The notes below the pieces were generated by a model. That model searched no databases, was not told the origin of the DNA, and was given only the letters and a program-made list of their open reading frames with translations. Positions 24,306-33,423 of a stretch of 43,389 nt of DNA are shown here, in pieces (within the stretch, counting starts at the first letter, position 1; the number at the start of each line of letters is the position of its first letter). The stretch spans positions 1 to 43,389 of the forward strand of contig NZ_JAQTQR010000013.1 of NCBI RefSeq assembly GCF_028712165.1. Reading direction: 5' to 3'. The stretch is from Sulfuricurvum sp. Its GTDB lineage: Bacteria > Campylobacterota > Campylobacteria > Campylobacterales > Sulfurimonadaceae. Both the position numbers and the translations under genes were made by a program.

Positions 24306-25727
24306 TTACTTCGATATACTCTCATAGAGACGACTGTAGATTTTTGCACTCTCAGACCAGGAAAAATCACATCCCATGTTGTGGTTGGCAATCTCGTCGA
24401 ATCTCTTTTTATCGACATAGAGCTCACATGCTTTTTGTACCGCTGCGTACAGAGCGCGGGTGGTAGGAGAGTTAAAGACGATTCCGTAGCCCGCAGAACT
24501 CCCCTCTTTGTAGTTTTCAAATTTTTTCACGGTATCGGCCAATCCTCCGACACGATGAACAACCGGCAATGATCCGTACGCAAACGCAATCATTTGATTC
24601 AGTCCGCACGGCTCAAACAATGAGGGCATCAGGAGAAAATCGCTTGCTGCATACATGCGATGCGATAACGCTTCATCATACCCCATATACAGACTGACAT
24701 TCTTATAACTCTGCGTAATAGCATTCAAAGCCGTATGGTACTCTTCTTCACCATCTCCTAAAATGGCAATATTGCATTCCAAAGCTGCCATTTTCGGAAG
24801 CGTTTCGATGAGCAGATCGATCCCTTTTTGTCCGGTAAAACGTCCTATAAAAACAAAAAGCGATTTCGTGGCCCCTTTGAGACCAAAGTGTTTGAGAATA
24901 TCACTTTTAGAAGCTTTCTTCCCTTTGACATTTTTATACGTACTGACCAGTGCAGTGTCGCTCATAGGTGAAAAATGCTCTGAATCGATTCCGTTGAGAA
25001 TCCCTTGAAGCTTAGGCCGATGAAACTCTATGAAGCCTTCCAACCCGCACCCGAATTCATGCGTTAAAATCTCTTTGGCATAATTTGGACTGACCGTCGT
25101 GATAGTATCCGAATACGCGATACCCGCTTTCATGAAATTGACTTTACCATGGAATTCTAGTGCATCCATGGTCATATAGCCGCTATTTATCCCTATCTGT
25201 CCCAAAACATCCGCTTCAAAAATCCCTTGATATGCCAAATTATGGATGGTATAAAGCGTTTTAGTCGGTATCGTCGGATCTTCGCGTATGAGTAATGCAG
25301 CCAATGCACACTGCCAGTCATTGAGATGAAGGATATCGTAATGTTCACTTCGGATCAATGCAGCGAGGACATGTGAAAACAGTCCAAAGCGCAACGCATT
25401 GTCTTCATAACCGCACTCAGGAGGACCGTAGAGAAAATCACGTTCGCACAGCAGCGGAGCATACACAAAACGGTACTCTACCCCCTCGAACAAACATCCG
25501 TATATCTCTATCGTATACTCTACTCCACCCATCTCAATGTTAAAGGGTTCATTCAAAAGAGTGATATCATATTTATCTCGATCAATCGACCGGTACAGAG
25601 GCAGTACGACATGAACATCATACCGACCGCATAACGCTTTTGGAAGACTATGCGCTACATCCGCCAATCCTCCGGTCTTTGCAAATGGATATACCTCGCT
25701 CGCCGCGAACAACACTCTTTTAGCCAT
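24306..25727 (-). CDS. glgA: Glycogen synthase, copy 2 (divergent)
   Basis: A 473-residue GT5 glycogen/starch synthase paralogous to the next gene. It has KTGGLADVAHSLPKAL (about 17-32), LHLNDWQCALAA, GRFTGQKGIDL and FEPCGLNQ. In the motif after the catalytic Glu, the usual RYGTLPIVR...GGL reads AYGSLPVVHRVGGL, so the Arg of RYGT is lost. This suggests a changed donor or acceptor preference rather than a broken enzyme. The ATG has GAGGAGA upstream and overlaps galT by 8 bases. Paired synthases in one operon could divide elongation and priming, or use ADP-glucose and UDP-glucose respectively; the sequence alone does not decide. Confidence 0.93.
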   Translation of the reverse strand: MAKRVLFAASEVYPFAKTGGLADVAHSLPKALCGRYDVHVVLPLYRSIDRDKYDITLLNEPFNIEMGGVEYTIEIYGCLFEGVEYRFVYAPLLCERDFLYGPPECGYEDNALRFGLFSHVLAALIRSEHYDILHLNDWQCALAALLIREDPTIPTKTLYTIHNLAYQGIFEADVLGQIGINSGYMTMDALEFHGKVNFMKAGIAYSDTITTVSPNYAKEILTHEFGCGLEGFIEFHRPKLQGILNGIDSEHFSPMSDTALVSTYKNVKGKKASKSDILKHFGLKGATKSLFVFIGRFTGQKGIDLLIETLPKMAALECNIAILGDGEEEYHTALNAITQSYKNVSLYMGYDEALSHRMYAASDFLLMPSLFEPCGLNQMIAFAYGSLPVVHRVGGLADTVKKFENYKEGSSAGYGIVFNSPTTRALYAAVQKACELYVDKKRFDEIANHNMGCDFSWSESAKIYSRLYESISK

Positions 25728-26724
25728 GATTATCTCCTCGTAAAAGTTTTGCTGCCAATTCCGGTTCCACCGGATTGATCATCATATCGGTATTGATTTC
25801 AAATCCGCCGAATCTGTAAAGTCTGGGCATGATCCGGACAATCAGACGATGTGCATCACATAAGTGTGACTCATCCCCTAACGGCGGTGTTGAAACCCAG
25901 AGGTTAAAGGCAAATTTATTTAACTGTATTGATAGTTTCTGCATAACCGAAACAAGCAATGATGCAAGCTCATCCAAATGTTCATCACTTACCGTATCAA
26001 TCTGACCGACACATTTTTTCGATCCGATCATAACCTCGAAAGGATAACTGCTGGCAAAGGGACAAAAAGCATTGAAATCACCGCGTTTATCGATCATCCG
26101 TATCTCAGCATCCTCTTCATCGCTTATGATGGATTCCATCATTGAGCGATTATGGTTATACATATACTCACGGCTTCGACGATAAAAATCGCGCTGCGAT
26201 TTTGGCACGAGAGGCAAGCCGATCAGCTGTGTGTGGCAATGGCTTTGGGTGGAACCGGCATCATAACCTTCATTTTTAAACAGTGAAATGAAGGTGATAC
26301 GGTGATCACGCCGTAAATCATCAACCCTCTCTCGAAGTGTTCTAAGCCAAGAGAGCATGTCATGATGGTTCCATTGGGTCATTGAACGATAATGAACCGG
26401 AGTATCGATAATAACCTCATGCGCACCGAATCCGTCCCAATACTCAAAAGCTCCATTATGATGCTGATGGGGCACTTCGATCGCTACAGCCTTATAGAGA
26501 TTGGGAACGACCCGAGTCTGCCAGCCTGGATGATTGCTGAGACTATCATTTTCACGTATAGCGTAAATTTCTTTGGGAGTCATCGCTTCATTTCCATCGC
26601 AGAAGGGGCATTCCGACTCTAATGATACCGATGTCTCCTCACGCGTGTTATCAGGGCGCTGAAGACGTTCGGGAGCAATAATGACATGGGAATCGTGCAA
26701 ACGATCATAGCGAATTTCAGACAC
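25720..26724 (-). CDS. galT: Galactose-1-phosphate uridylyltransferase family protein
   Basis: A 334-residue HIT-superfamily nucleotidyltransferase. The active site reads HCHTQ (162-166; the family pattern is HPHxQ, with the second His as nucleophile), preceded by NEGYDAGSTQS. A zinc-type CPFC is at 39-42, and an H-E-V-I-I-D-T-P strand at 102-109. Lengths fit GalT (about 330-350). The GTG start has GGAGAT upstream. It overlaps glgA2 and the GH57 gene on either side. No galK or galE is nearby, so the role may be exchange of NMP between NDP-glucose and hexose 1-phosphates, or ADP-glucose phosphorylase-type activity, within glycogen metabolism rather than galactose use. That is inference from context. 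Confidence 0.86.
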   Translation of the reverse strand: MSEIRYDRLHDSHVIIAPERLQRPDNTREETSVSLESECPFCDGNEAMTPKEIYAIRENDSLSNHPGWQTRVVPNLYKAVAIEVPHQHHNGAFEYWDGFGAHEVIIDTPVHYRSMTQWNHHDMLSWLRTLRERVDDLRRDHRITFISLFKNEGYDAGSTQSHCHTQLIGLPLVPKSQRDFYRRSREYMYNHNRSMMESIISDEEDAEIRMIDKRGDFNAFCPFASSYPFEVMIGSKKCVGQIDTVSDEHLDELASLLVSVMQKLSIQLNKFAFNLWVSTPPLGDESHLCDAHRLIVRIMPRLYRFGGFEINTDMMINPVEPELAAKLLRGDNHG

Positions 26725-28747
26725 GCGTTATCTCCAGTGTACCTACAACGTTTAGTGAGGATTCAAAATCAAAAATAAACGCGATACTGAGACCTTGAAC
26801 ACTCAAATCAAATCCCTGCTCGCTTTGAGAGAGCGTTTGAAGCTGAAAATAGTGTGCACTAAAAACTCTGTCTGTACGGAAGGTGATTTTTTTCTTTAAT
26901 ACGGTGTCAATGATCTCAACGCTTTGGATACCTTCGAGCGTTCCGTTTTCCTCCAGTGATATGCCGTTGATACGAAGTTTGTCATAATCGGAAAAATGGA
27001 GATTATGTTCCATTACGTAGTTAAATTTCCCTGAAGCCTCACTCTCCAATAGGATTGAAAAATCGATCGTATCCGCACCGAAAGAAAAGTTCTTAGTCAG
27101 TTTTGTGTTTGCTTTTCCCTCGCTGTAGACTCCGCCGTTTCGCTCAAATGTAAGGCTATTCTTGCCCATTGAGGACTCAAAAGGCTGATTCGCAAAATCA
27201 CCGTATTCACGGAAATTACAATGACGAAACGATTCAGCGTTAAAACTATCGTCACTGATATGATCGATAAACGAATTTTTCAAATACCAATCATAGATAA
27301 TGGCATCTCGAAGCGAATCATCGAACGAACCGCTTGCATGGTGGATCGTATCGATTCCCTCTTCAATCGGAGCCGATTTTTCACGCGGAGCCTCAAACAA
27401 CCTTTTGTGGTATGCCTCTTTACGTCTGGTCAAAGTGTTTTGATAATTGAAACACTTGTCGCGAATATCGAGTTCTACAAGCTGTCCTCCGTGCGCTGCA
27501 TCAAAACGGGCAATCAGTTTGGAGGATACCGACTTGTATTTAGGATAACCGTCGAGTTCATTGGTGTCACTCACCAATGCTTTTTTCTTGCCATAACGGA
27601 TATTTTCACACTCTATGACATACGTATAAGCGTTGTCTCTCAAGTTAGGAAGATAGAGTCCTCCGAATACTCCATGCCAGAGCGAATCATTCGTTTGGGC
27701 TTTGTGCAAAGGAAGTTCAAAATCTCCTTCGCCTGCATGAAACGCGCGAGAGAGTTCGATAGTTCGTTTGTGCAATCGGTTGGATTCGGGATATTTAACA
27801 AAAAAGTTTTTCCACGTTCCCCCTTTGAGGAACTTTACCCCTTCGCGCTCGTAGCGCTCCAGTCCCATCTCCTCTTTCAATGCTTCAAGGGCCAGCGCAT
27901 CATCGGCTTTTAGACTCCATTCACCCATTTCATAATACGAAACATTCGGCAGATAGGCAATGCCGCGAGGATGGTGAGAATTAAAATACTCTCCGTAATG
28001 ACGTGTTTCAATGGACTCATCGGCTAGAACCGTTTGGACAAATTTTTCCAGCCACCCTTTTTCATAGACCCACTCATGCGTTCCGGGCCACATTCCGAAT
28101 TTTTCCGCATCATCAAATATGATTGCTGCCGAATCGTTTTCGCGGTTATACGATTTGATTGCACGAATCGCACTATCGACGTTTAAAAACGGTATCGCAT
28201 AGCGGAGTTTTTGGCTGATCGGGAACAGTCCCATCGGAACTCCCCCCTCTTCACTCATATAATAGCCGTCCAACACCTCTTTATCAAATCCGGCACATTG
28301 AAAATGGTAATCATCCATAACCGTATAGTTGATCCCTGCACGGTTCAGATCGGGGATCAAAGCGGACTCCCATACCCGTTCGGTAAGCCATAGCCCCTGA
28401 GGGACTTGTGAAAATCGCTCTGCAATCGAATCGTTCAACCGTCCTATCTGTGCAACCCGATCACGTGATGGGATAACGCTCAAAATCGGTTCATAATATC
28501 CTGCACTGAAAAACTCAATGCTTCCTTTTTTCGCAAGCATTACAATTTTCTCATACAGTGTGGGGCGCAACTGTTCTATCCGCTCCATCAGCCAGCCGCT
28601 GCAATGGACCGAAAATTTAAATTCGGGATATCGGCTCATCACCTCGAAAAACGGTTCATAGCACGTTTTTATTCCCAGTTCGATAACCCAGTCAAAATTA
28701 TCCACAGGCTGATGCATATGGATTCCAAACAGCAGTGATGTCTTCAT
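26717..28747 (-). CDS. GH57 4-alpha-glucanotransferase/alpha-amylase
   Basis: A 676-residue GH57 enzyme close in layout to the Thermococcus litoralis 4-alpha-glucanotransferase. It opens with LLFGIHMHQPVDNFDWV (5-21). The nucleophile is E123 in GLWLTERVWE and the acid/base is Asp212/213 in FDDAEKFGMWPGTHE (211-225). A C-terminal beta-sandwich (about 390-676) matches the domain found in that subfamily. It rearranges or disproportionates alpha-1,4-glucans. The ATG has AGGAG upstream, and the stop overlaps galT by 8 bases. No signal peptide is visible, so it acts in the cytoplasm, consistent with glycogen turnover rather than extracellular starch use. It is one of two GH57 genes in tandem; they are not close paralogues. 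Confidence 0.92.
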   Translation of the reverse strand: MKTSLLFGIHMHQPVDNFDWVIELGIKTCYEPFFEVMSRYPEFKFSVHCSGWLMERIEQLRPTLYEKIVMLAKKGSIEFFSAGYYEPILSVIPSRDRVAQIGRLNDSIAERFSQVPQGLWLTERVWESALIPDLNRAGINYTVMDDYHFQCAGFDKEVLDGYYMSEEGGVPMGLFPISQKLRYAIPFLNVDSAIRAIKSYNRENDSAAIIFDDAEKFGMWPGTHEWVYEKGWLEKFVQTVLADESIETRHYGEYFNSHHPRGIAYLPNVSYYEMGEWSLKADDALALEALKEEMGLERYEREGVKFLKGGTWKNFFVKYPESNRLHKRTIELSRAFHAGEGDFELPLHKAQTNDSLWHGVFGGLYLPNLRDNAYTYVIECENIRYGKKKALVSDTNELDGYPKYKSVSSKLIARFDAAHGGQLVELDIRDKCFNYQNTLTRRKEAYHKRLFEAPREKSAPIEEGIDTIHHASGSFDDSLRDAIIYDWYLKNSFIDHISDDSFNAESFRHCNFREYGDFANQPFESSMGKNSLTFERNGGVYSEGKANTKLTKNFSFGADTIDFSILLESEASGKFNYVMEHNLHFSDYDKLRINGISLEENGTLEGIQSVEIIDTVLKKKITFRTDRVFSAHYFQLQTLSQSEQGFDLSVQGLSIAFIFDFESSLNVVGTLEITRV

Positions 28748-28755
28748 ACTTTCTC

Positions 28756-30747
28756 CTATATAAACCAGTCGTTTGTAAAGTGATCATCCAGCTCAAGCAA
28801 TAAGAAACCGTTTGCCGGCATCGTCTGGATAACTGTATCTTCCTGGAGCAATTCAAACCGCAAATGCAATGTCCTATTCGAACTAAAAAACTCGCGAGAG
28901 AGTGCAAATTCCAAACGGTTTCGAACGGCCTTCGGATCTAGTATTATACGCTGCTGTGTTTCTTGAATGATTACAGCAACGTGCATTTCACGTGTACCGA
29001 TAATCATTCCTACCAATGACACGTAAAAGGAAGTATCGTCATAACCATAGTAAATAATATCAATAGGTCCGCGAACGCGATCCATCGTCGAAAAGCCGCC
29101 GCGTTCATCGATTACACCGCTTCCGACCCATGCGAAAAAGGGGCTGTTCGGATTGCCGATTACCGGGGAAATCAGATTATGCGGTTTACGGGTTGTAGGT
29201 TTTGCTGCGGCATTTGAAATAATACTATCCCATAAATGCGATGGTATCTCCCTACCCATCAAACGATAAATCTGGATCAGATGTTCTCGAAACAGTGCAT
29301 CGAACTCTAATGAAAACTCCGTAAAATGATCTTCACCGTACCACCAAAACCAGTCGCTGCACTCCGATGCCAAAAGATGGTATCGAATCTCTTCCGTTAC
29401 TTTGTTATTCAGTCCATACTCTTCTACAGCTCGACGCGTCTCGAAGATCAGTTCCCATGCCCGATTTTTTTCAGGATGCCCTACCCATGTATCAAAGGTT
29501 CCGTGTATCCAGCTTCCGGGAGTGATATGATCTAAAACTGTAATCTTGGATTCCTGTGACACTTCATCCATCGTTACGGTTTTACACCATTGAGTAGCCG
29601 AAAGAGCACCATACAGTCCATTGAAAAAATCCAATCCGTTATTGGGATAGAATTCCCATGCATTTTCTCCGTCCACTATGACAGAAATATAGGGATTTTT
29701 TTCTCGCAGAGCAATCTGATGAAGAGCTTCCATAAAGTGCTCTCCTGCTCTCAAACCTTCCATATGACGATACTCAAATCCGATCAGATCACTCAGTCCA
29801 TGGTCGCGAAAAGCAATGGCAACGTCATCGTATTTATAAGGTTTAAAATGAGACGACGCTGAATTATTTTGAAGAGTGCGATGTAAGATTGCTTCATCCG
29901 TGGCAATCCATTGTATCCCATATTCTTTGTAAAGAGCGATACTTTTCTCATCGACTGCACCTTCAGCCGGCCAAAAACCGCTTGGTTTGCGCTGAAAAAC
30001 ACTTTCGTATAATGCGATAGAACGTACCACATGTTCGCGTGCATCGTCCATCAAAGAATAAGCGCTTGCAGGTAACTGTGTTGCCGCATTGGCACGTGAG
30101 CCGTTTTCCATATCGATCAATAGCGGCAGTATCGGATGAAAATAGGGAGTCGTTGAAACGGATATAATCCCTTTACGCTGTAAATCGGCATAAAACGGCA
30201 ATATCTCCCGGACAAAACCGCTCAGTGTATCAAGCAACTCTTTTTTATCCGCTTGCGTGTAACCTTGTTGTTTTAAAAACAACGCTTTGACAAAATCATT
30301 TTGGGTACGCAGATAATGTCCGCACCAAGCGAGGAAAAACACCACTTCCAAATCAAGAAGTTCTTCATCCGAAAAAGTTTCCTGATAATACAGTCCACTA
30401 TAGCGCTCTATCGGACGTACCATCGTCTCATATTGCGTTGAGGTGCAGAGTTTAACGATCCACTCTCGCTCAGTATCACTTAATTCAGCAGGATGCTTAA
30501 CCCATAATGAAAGAAAAGCATCATGTTTTAAAGGTTCTCTGTAAAGAAGCATCTGTTCGATCAACGAAGCGCTGAGATTAAATGTTGCCTTGAGACCCGG
30601 ATGGAGGCTCATCAGCCACGGCATTTCATAATAATCTTTAATGGCGTGCAAAAATACCCACGGCATTTTCATAACCCCGTCACTTCCCCTGTAATCGGGC
30701 TGGTGCATGTGCCAGAAAAAAGAGAGGTGTAAGGTTATTTTCTCCAT
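28756..30747 (-). CDS. GH57 alpha-amylase/amylopullulanase-like glycosidase
   Basis: A 663-residue GH57 protein. It starts with LSFFWHMHQPDYRG (8-21), which has the conserved HQP. The nucleophile is E262 in GFWPAEGAVDEKS, and the acid/base is D359 in VIVDGENAWEFYP, matching the amylopullulanase/uncharacterised-amylase branch of the family rather than the 4-alpha-glucanotransferase branch. A C-terminal region (about 500-663) is likely a beta domain. No signal peptide is seen. The start overlaps the stop of the fusion gene upstream by one base, and the ribosome site is GGAG at 8 bases. It likely trims or debranches alpha-glucan, and no GlgX-type debranching enzyme is present in the operon. Exact specificity is uncertain. 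Confidence 0.9.
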   Translation of the reverse strand: MEKITLHLSFFWHMHQPDYRGSDGVMKMPWVFLHAIKDYYEMPWLMSLHPGLKATFNLSASLIEQMLLYREPLKHDAFLSLWVKHPAELSDTEREWIVKLCTSTQYETMVRPIERYSGLYYQETFSDEELLDLEVVFFLAWCGHYLRTQNDFVKALFLKQQGYTQADKKELLDTLSGFVREILPFYADLQRKGIISVSTTPYFHPILPLLIDMENGSRANAATQLPASAYSLMDDAREHVVRSIALYESVFQRKPSGFWPAEGAVDEKSIALYKEYGIQWIATDEAILHRTLQNNSASSHFKPYKYDDVAIAFRDHGLSDLIGFEYRHMEGLRAGEHFMEALHQIALREKNPYISVIVDGENAWEFYPNNGLDFFNGLYGALSATQWCKTVTMDEVSQESKITVLDHITPGSWIHGTFDTWVGHPEKNRAWELIFETRRAVEEYGLNNKVTEEIRYHLLASECSDWFWWYGEDHFTEFSLEFDALFREHLIQIYRLMGREIPSHLWDSIISNAAAKPTTRKPHNLISPVIGNPNSPFFAWVGSGVIDERGGFSTMDRVRGPIDIIYYGYDDTSFYVSLVGMIIGTREMHVAVIIQETQQRIILDPKAVRNRLEFALSREFFSSNRTLHLRFELLQEDTVIQTMPANGFLLLELDDHFTNDWFI

Positions 30748-33254
30748 TACGATTTACTCCACTCCTCTATTTTAGAGGTATACAGTTTTGTATAATACTC
30801 ACCTTTTTCATCAGTAGCCGCTTGTATTGTCAGGTTCAAAGAATTATTGTATTGATCCGGAATCATCAGAACCCAATCATCGGTATCAAACCAAATTTTT
30901 ACTCCATCGAGAGTAGAAGATTCTTTCCCTTTTGAATCTTCCAGGAACTTACGCATCATTTTTCCTTTTAATGCCTGAGTACACGGAAGCTGAATCGTTG
31001 CATAGTAAAAATGAGGCAATGATTTGATGATCTCGGAAAGCTTCACGCCATGAGTAACGATCATCTCTAAGATTTTCAGTGTGGCATACATCGAATCTCT
31101 ATGGGTCGCAAATTCGGTAAAGGTAAAGTTCCCCTCACCGGTAGCAACCAAATCATACGTCTTCATTTTCGACGCTTTAAAATTCGCGTATTGTCCACGT
31201 TCAATCTCAAGTTGATCGAAGTAAACGATATCCGCTGCCCAGGTCGGAAGGAAAACCCTCTTCTTCTCTCCCGAAGCTTTTGCATCCATATTGAGCAAAC
31301 TGAGTACGACATACAATGAAGTCTGTTTGGTAAGCAATACCCCCTCATCACTGATAATATCAAGACGCTGTCCATGAGGGAAAAGGACAAAACCTGCATC
31401 CAGACGAAGTGCTCGGATTACAGCACCCATATCCTCATAGGAGCGTTTCGCCGTATTATTGATATTTGCAAGTCGTTGTTCATCTTCATAGGCATTGAAC
31501 ATAATATGTTCGACATTTAAGTCATTTAATATAGTCGGAAAGACTTCAGATGCCAAGCCGTGCATTACATCCACTGCAATACGGCAATCAAGACATTTAA
31601 ATCGATGCGATTGCAATATACTTTCTATCCCTTTTTTATATTCATGGTATTCTCGTTTGTGGTCGAGAGGAAATATTTGCCCGATTTGAGTGTAATCAAC
31701 ACGACGAAACGTCTCTTTGAAAAATGCTTTTTCCACTTTTTTTGCTACATCATTATTGATGCGGAGGGCTTCATTGTTATAAAACGTAATCACGGTACTC
31801 GTAGGATCATCGAGTTTTTGATTGAAATGGACTCCGGCAGTATAGTTCTCATGAAACGAAAGACTGCAACGCATGACAGCTGAAGGGATTGCATTATAGT
31901 CGACGACATCGACTCCGGAGGATAGCAAACCTCCTAAAAATGCCCGTTTGAGCATTCGTGAACTTTTATCGTAGTGGCGTGAGACAAGCACGGTAGAACC
32001 GATAGGAAGCTGTGCTCCAAAGGATTCAGCCAGTTTGGTGGCCATTTCGCAGGAGAGTTCTACGTTGGATTTTCCGATAACCATTCCATCTTCAAAAATA
32101 GAATTTTTATATTTGTTTCCTAAAATAAGACTTCGGCTGACTATAGCGGCATCTTCGATCATTTTGTTCGGCCAGATAGTGACGTCTTTTTCTATCGTGA
32201 CCAACACTCCTATTTCACACCCCTCTGCCAAGATCAATCCCGATTTTGCGGTAACATTTTTACCGATCTTATTATGATTGCAAATAACGCATCCATCCAG
32301 ATTGGCATTTTTACCGATCTCAACATCGTCCCAAATAACGCTATTTCGAATTTTGCACCCTGAGCCGATCGTTACATTGTTTCCGATAACAACATTATTC
32401 AGTTTTGCACCGTGCTTGATTGTTACATCGTTTCCAAGCACGACAATCCCGACAATCTCGACACTCTCATCGATATTGAAATCCTCTTCATGGATCAATA
32501 CACCGTCAGGATATTTGATTGCTTCGCCACCCAGCTCAAATTTAATTTTACCGCTTAAAATATCTTCATACACATCACGATAACTTTCCGGATTTCCGAC
32601 ATCACGCCAATACCCTTGAGCATGTCCGGCCATCAAATCGATCCCCTTACGCATCAGAAGCGGAAACAGATCTTTCGCAAAATCGAAATTTTCATTTTTT
32701 GGAATATAGTCTAAGATTTCAGGCTCGATGATATAAATTCCGGTGTTGATCGTATCACTGAACACTTCTCCCCAGCTCGGCTTTTCGAGGAATTTTTCTA
32801 TTTTTCCCTCTTCATTCGCGATAACGACACCAAACTCCAACGGATTTTCAACCGATGTGAGTGTAATGGTCAGTTTTGACTTTTTCTCTTCATGATAATC
32901 AAAGATTTTCTGAAAATCAAAATCGGTTACCAAATCTCCGCTGATAATAATAAAGTTTTCGTCTCCGATGTATTCTTGAGCCTTTTTAACCGCACCGGCT
33001 GTACCGTAATCATCATCCGGCACTACATACGTGATCTTAATACCCCATTTACTTCCGTCTTGGAAATAATCTTTGATAACTTCAGGTTTAAAATATAGGA
33101 GGATTATGAACTCTTTGATTCCCAAATTCCGCAAACTCACTATAGTATGTTCCATCATTGGTCGATTCATAATCGGTAACATCGGTTTAGGGATAGAGTT
33201 TGTAAGTGGCTGGATACGTGTACCGAATCCGCCTGCCATAACCACAGCTTTCAT
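30747..33254 (-). CDS. Sugar-1-phosphate nucleotidyltransferase fused to degenerate phosphomannomutase domain
   Basis: An 835-residue three-part protein, start ATG 33254 (AAGGA 6 bases upstream; the frame is open further but without a site). Part 1 (1-240) is a nucleotidyltransferase with GGFGTRIQPLT (8-18), KPML, ISGDLVTDFDF (104-114) and EKPSWG. Part 2 (about 250-380) is a left-handed beta-helix of hexapeptides. Part 3 (400-835) has the phosphoglucomutase/phosphomannomutase fold, but all four active-site loops are lost: the TASHNP serine loop reads FNQKLDDP (477-484), DGDGDR reads FPHGQR (625-630), GExSGH reads GEGNFT (706-711) and the phosphate loop RPSGTEP reads IPDQYNN (798-804). It heads the glycogen operon, probably supplying NDP-glucose; GDP-mannose is the alternative. 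Confidence 0.9.
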   Translation of the reverse strand: MKAVVMAGGFGTRIQPLTNSIPKPMLPIMNRPMMEHTIVSLRNLGIKEFIILLYFKPEVIKDYFQDGSKWGIKITYVVPDDDYGTAGAVKKAQEYIGDENFIIISGDLVTDFDFQKIFDYHEEKKSKLTITLTSVENPLEFGVVIANEEGKIEKFLEKPSWGEVFSDTINTGIYIIEPEILDYIPKNENFDFAKDLFPLLMRKGIDLMAGHAQGYWRDVGNPESYRDVYEDILSGKIKFELGGEAIKYPDGVLIHEEDFNIDESVEIVGIVVLGNDVTIKHGAKLNNVVIGNNVTIGSGCKIRNSVIWDDVEIGKNANLDGCVICNHNKIGKNVTAKSGLILAEGCEIGVLVTIEKDVTIWPNKMIEDAAIVSRSLILGNKYKNSIFEDGMVIGKSNVELSCEMATKLAESFGAQLPIGSTVLVSRHYDKSSRMLKRAFLGGLLSSGVDVVDYNAIPSAVMRCSLSFHENYTAGVHFNQKLDDPTSTVITFYNNEALRINNDVAKKVEKAFFKETFRRVDYTQIGQIFPLDHKREYHEYKKGIESILQSHRFKCLDCRIAVDVMHGLASEVFPTILNDLNVEHIMFNAYEDEQRLANINNTAKRSYEDMGAVIRALRLDAGFVLFPHGQRLDIISDEGVLLTKQTSLYVVLSLLNMDAKASGEKKRVFLPTWAADIVYFDQLEIERGQYANFKASKMKTYDLVATGEGNFTFTEFATHRDSMYATLKILEMIVTHGVKLSEIIKSLPHFYYATIQLPCTQALKGKMMRKFLEDSKGKESSTLDGVKIWFDTDDWVLMIPDQYNNSLNLTIQAATDEKGEYYTKLYTSKIEEWSKS

Positions 33255-33281
33255 AAGAGTCCTTCGTGCGTAAAGTAGTCT

Positions 33282-33308
33282 GTTCAGCCAATACTCTATT
33301 AACTGAAC
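33282..33308 (-). promoter_or_regulatory. Potential 12-base-pair RNA hairpin in the glycogen operon leader
   Basis: Read as minus-strand RNA, the left arm GUUCAGUUAAUA and the right arm UAUUGGCUGAAC pair fully around a GAG triloop. Ten pairs are Watson-Crick and two are U-G. On the opposite strand those two pairs would be C-A mismatches. It lies 28 bases before the fusion gene ATG and is not followed by a U-run, so it is not a terminator. Candidate roles are translation control, an RNase site or a protein-binding site. Confidence 0.5.
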
Positions 33309-33423
33309 CATATTTAGTCTTCAATATTAACGTGTTGAGTTAAACTTTTGATACTAATGTTTAATCATAACATACGTTCGACACAAATTATTACATTATT
33401 ATCACTGAACTATCTCAGAACCG

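Noticed and set aside
27221-27913. Open frame of 230 codons on the plus strand
   Set aside because: It is antisense to the GH57 4-alpha-glucanotransferase-like gene, whose motifs are unmistakable; no domain or start signal supports it.
30747-33254. Calling the fusion a bifunctional phosphomannomutase/guanylyltransferase
   Set aside because: The phosphomutase active-site loops are all missing, so only the nucleotidyltransferase activity is supported.
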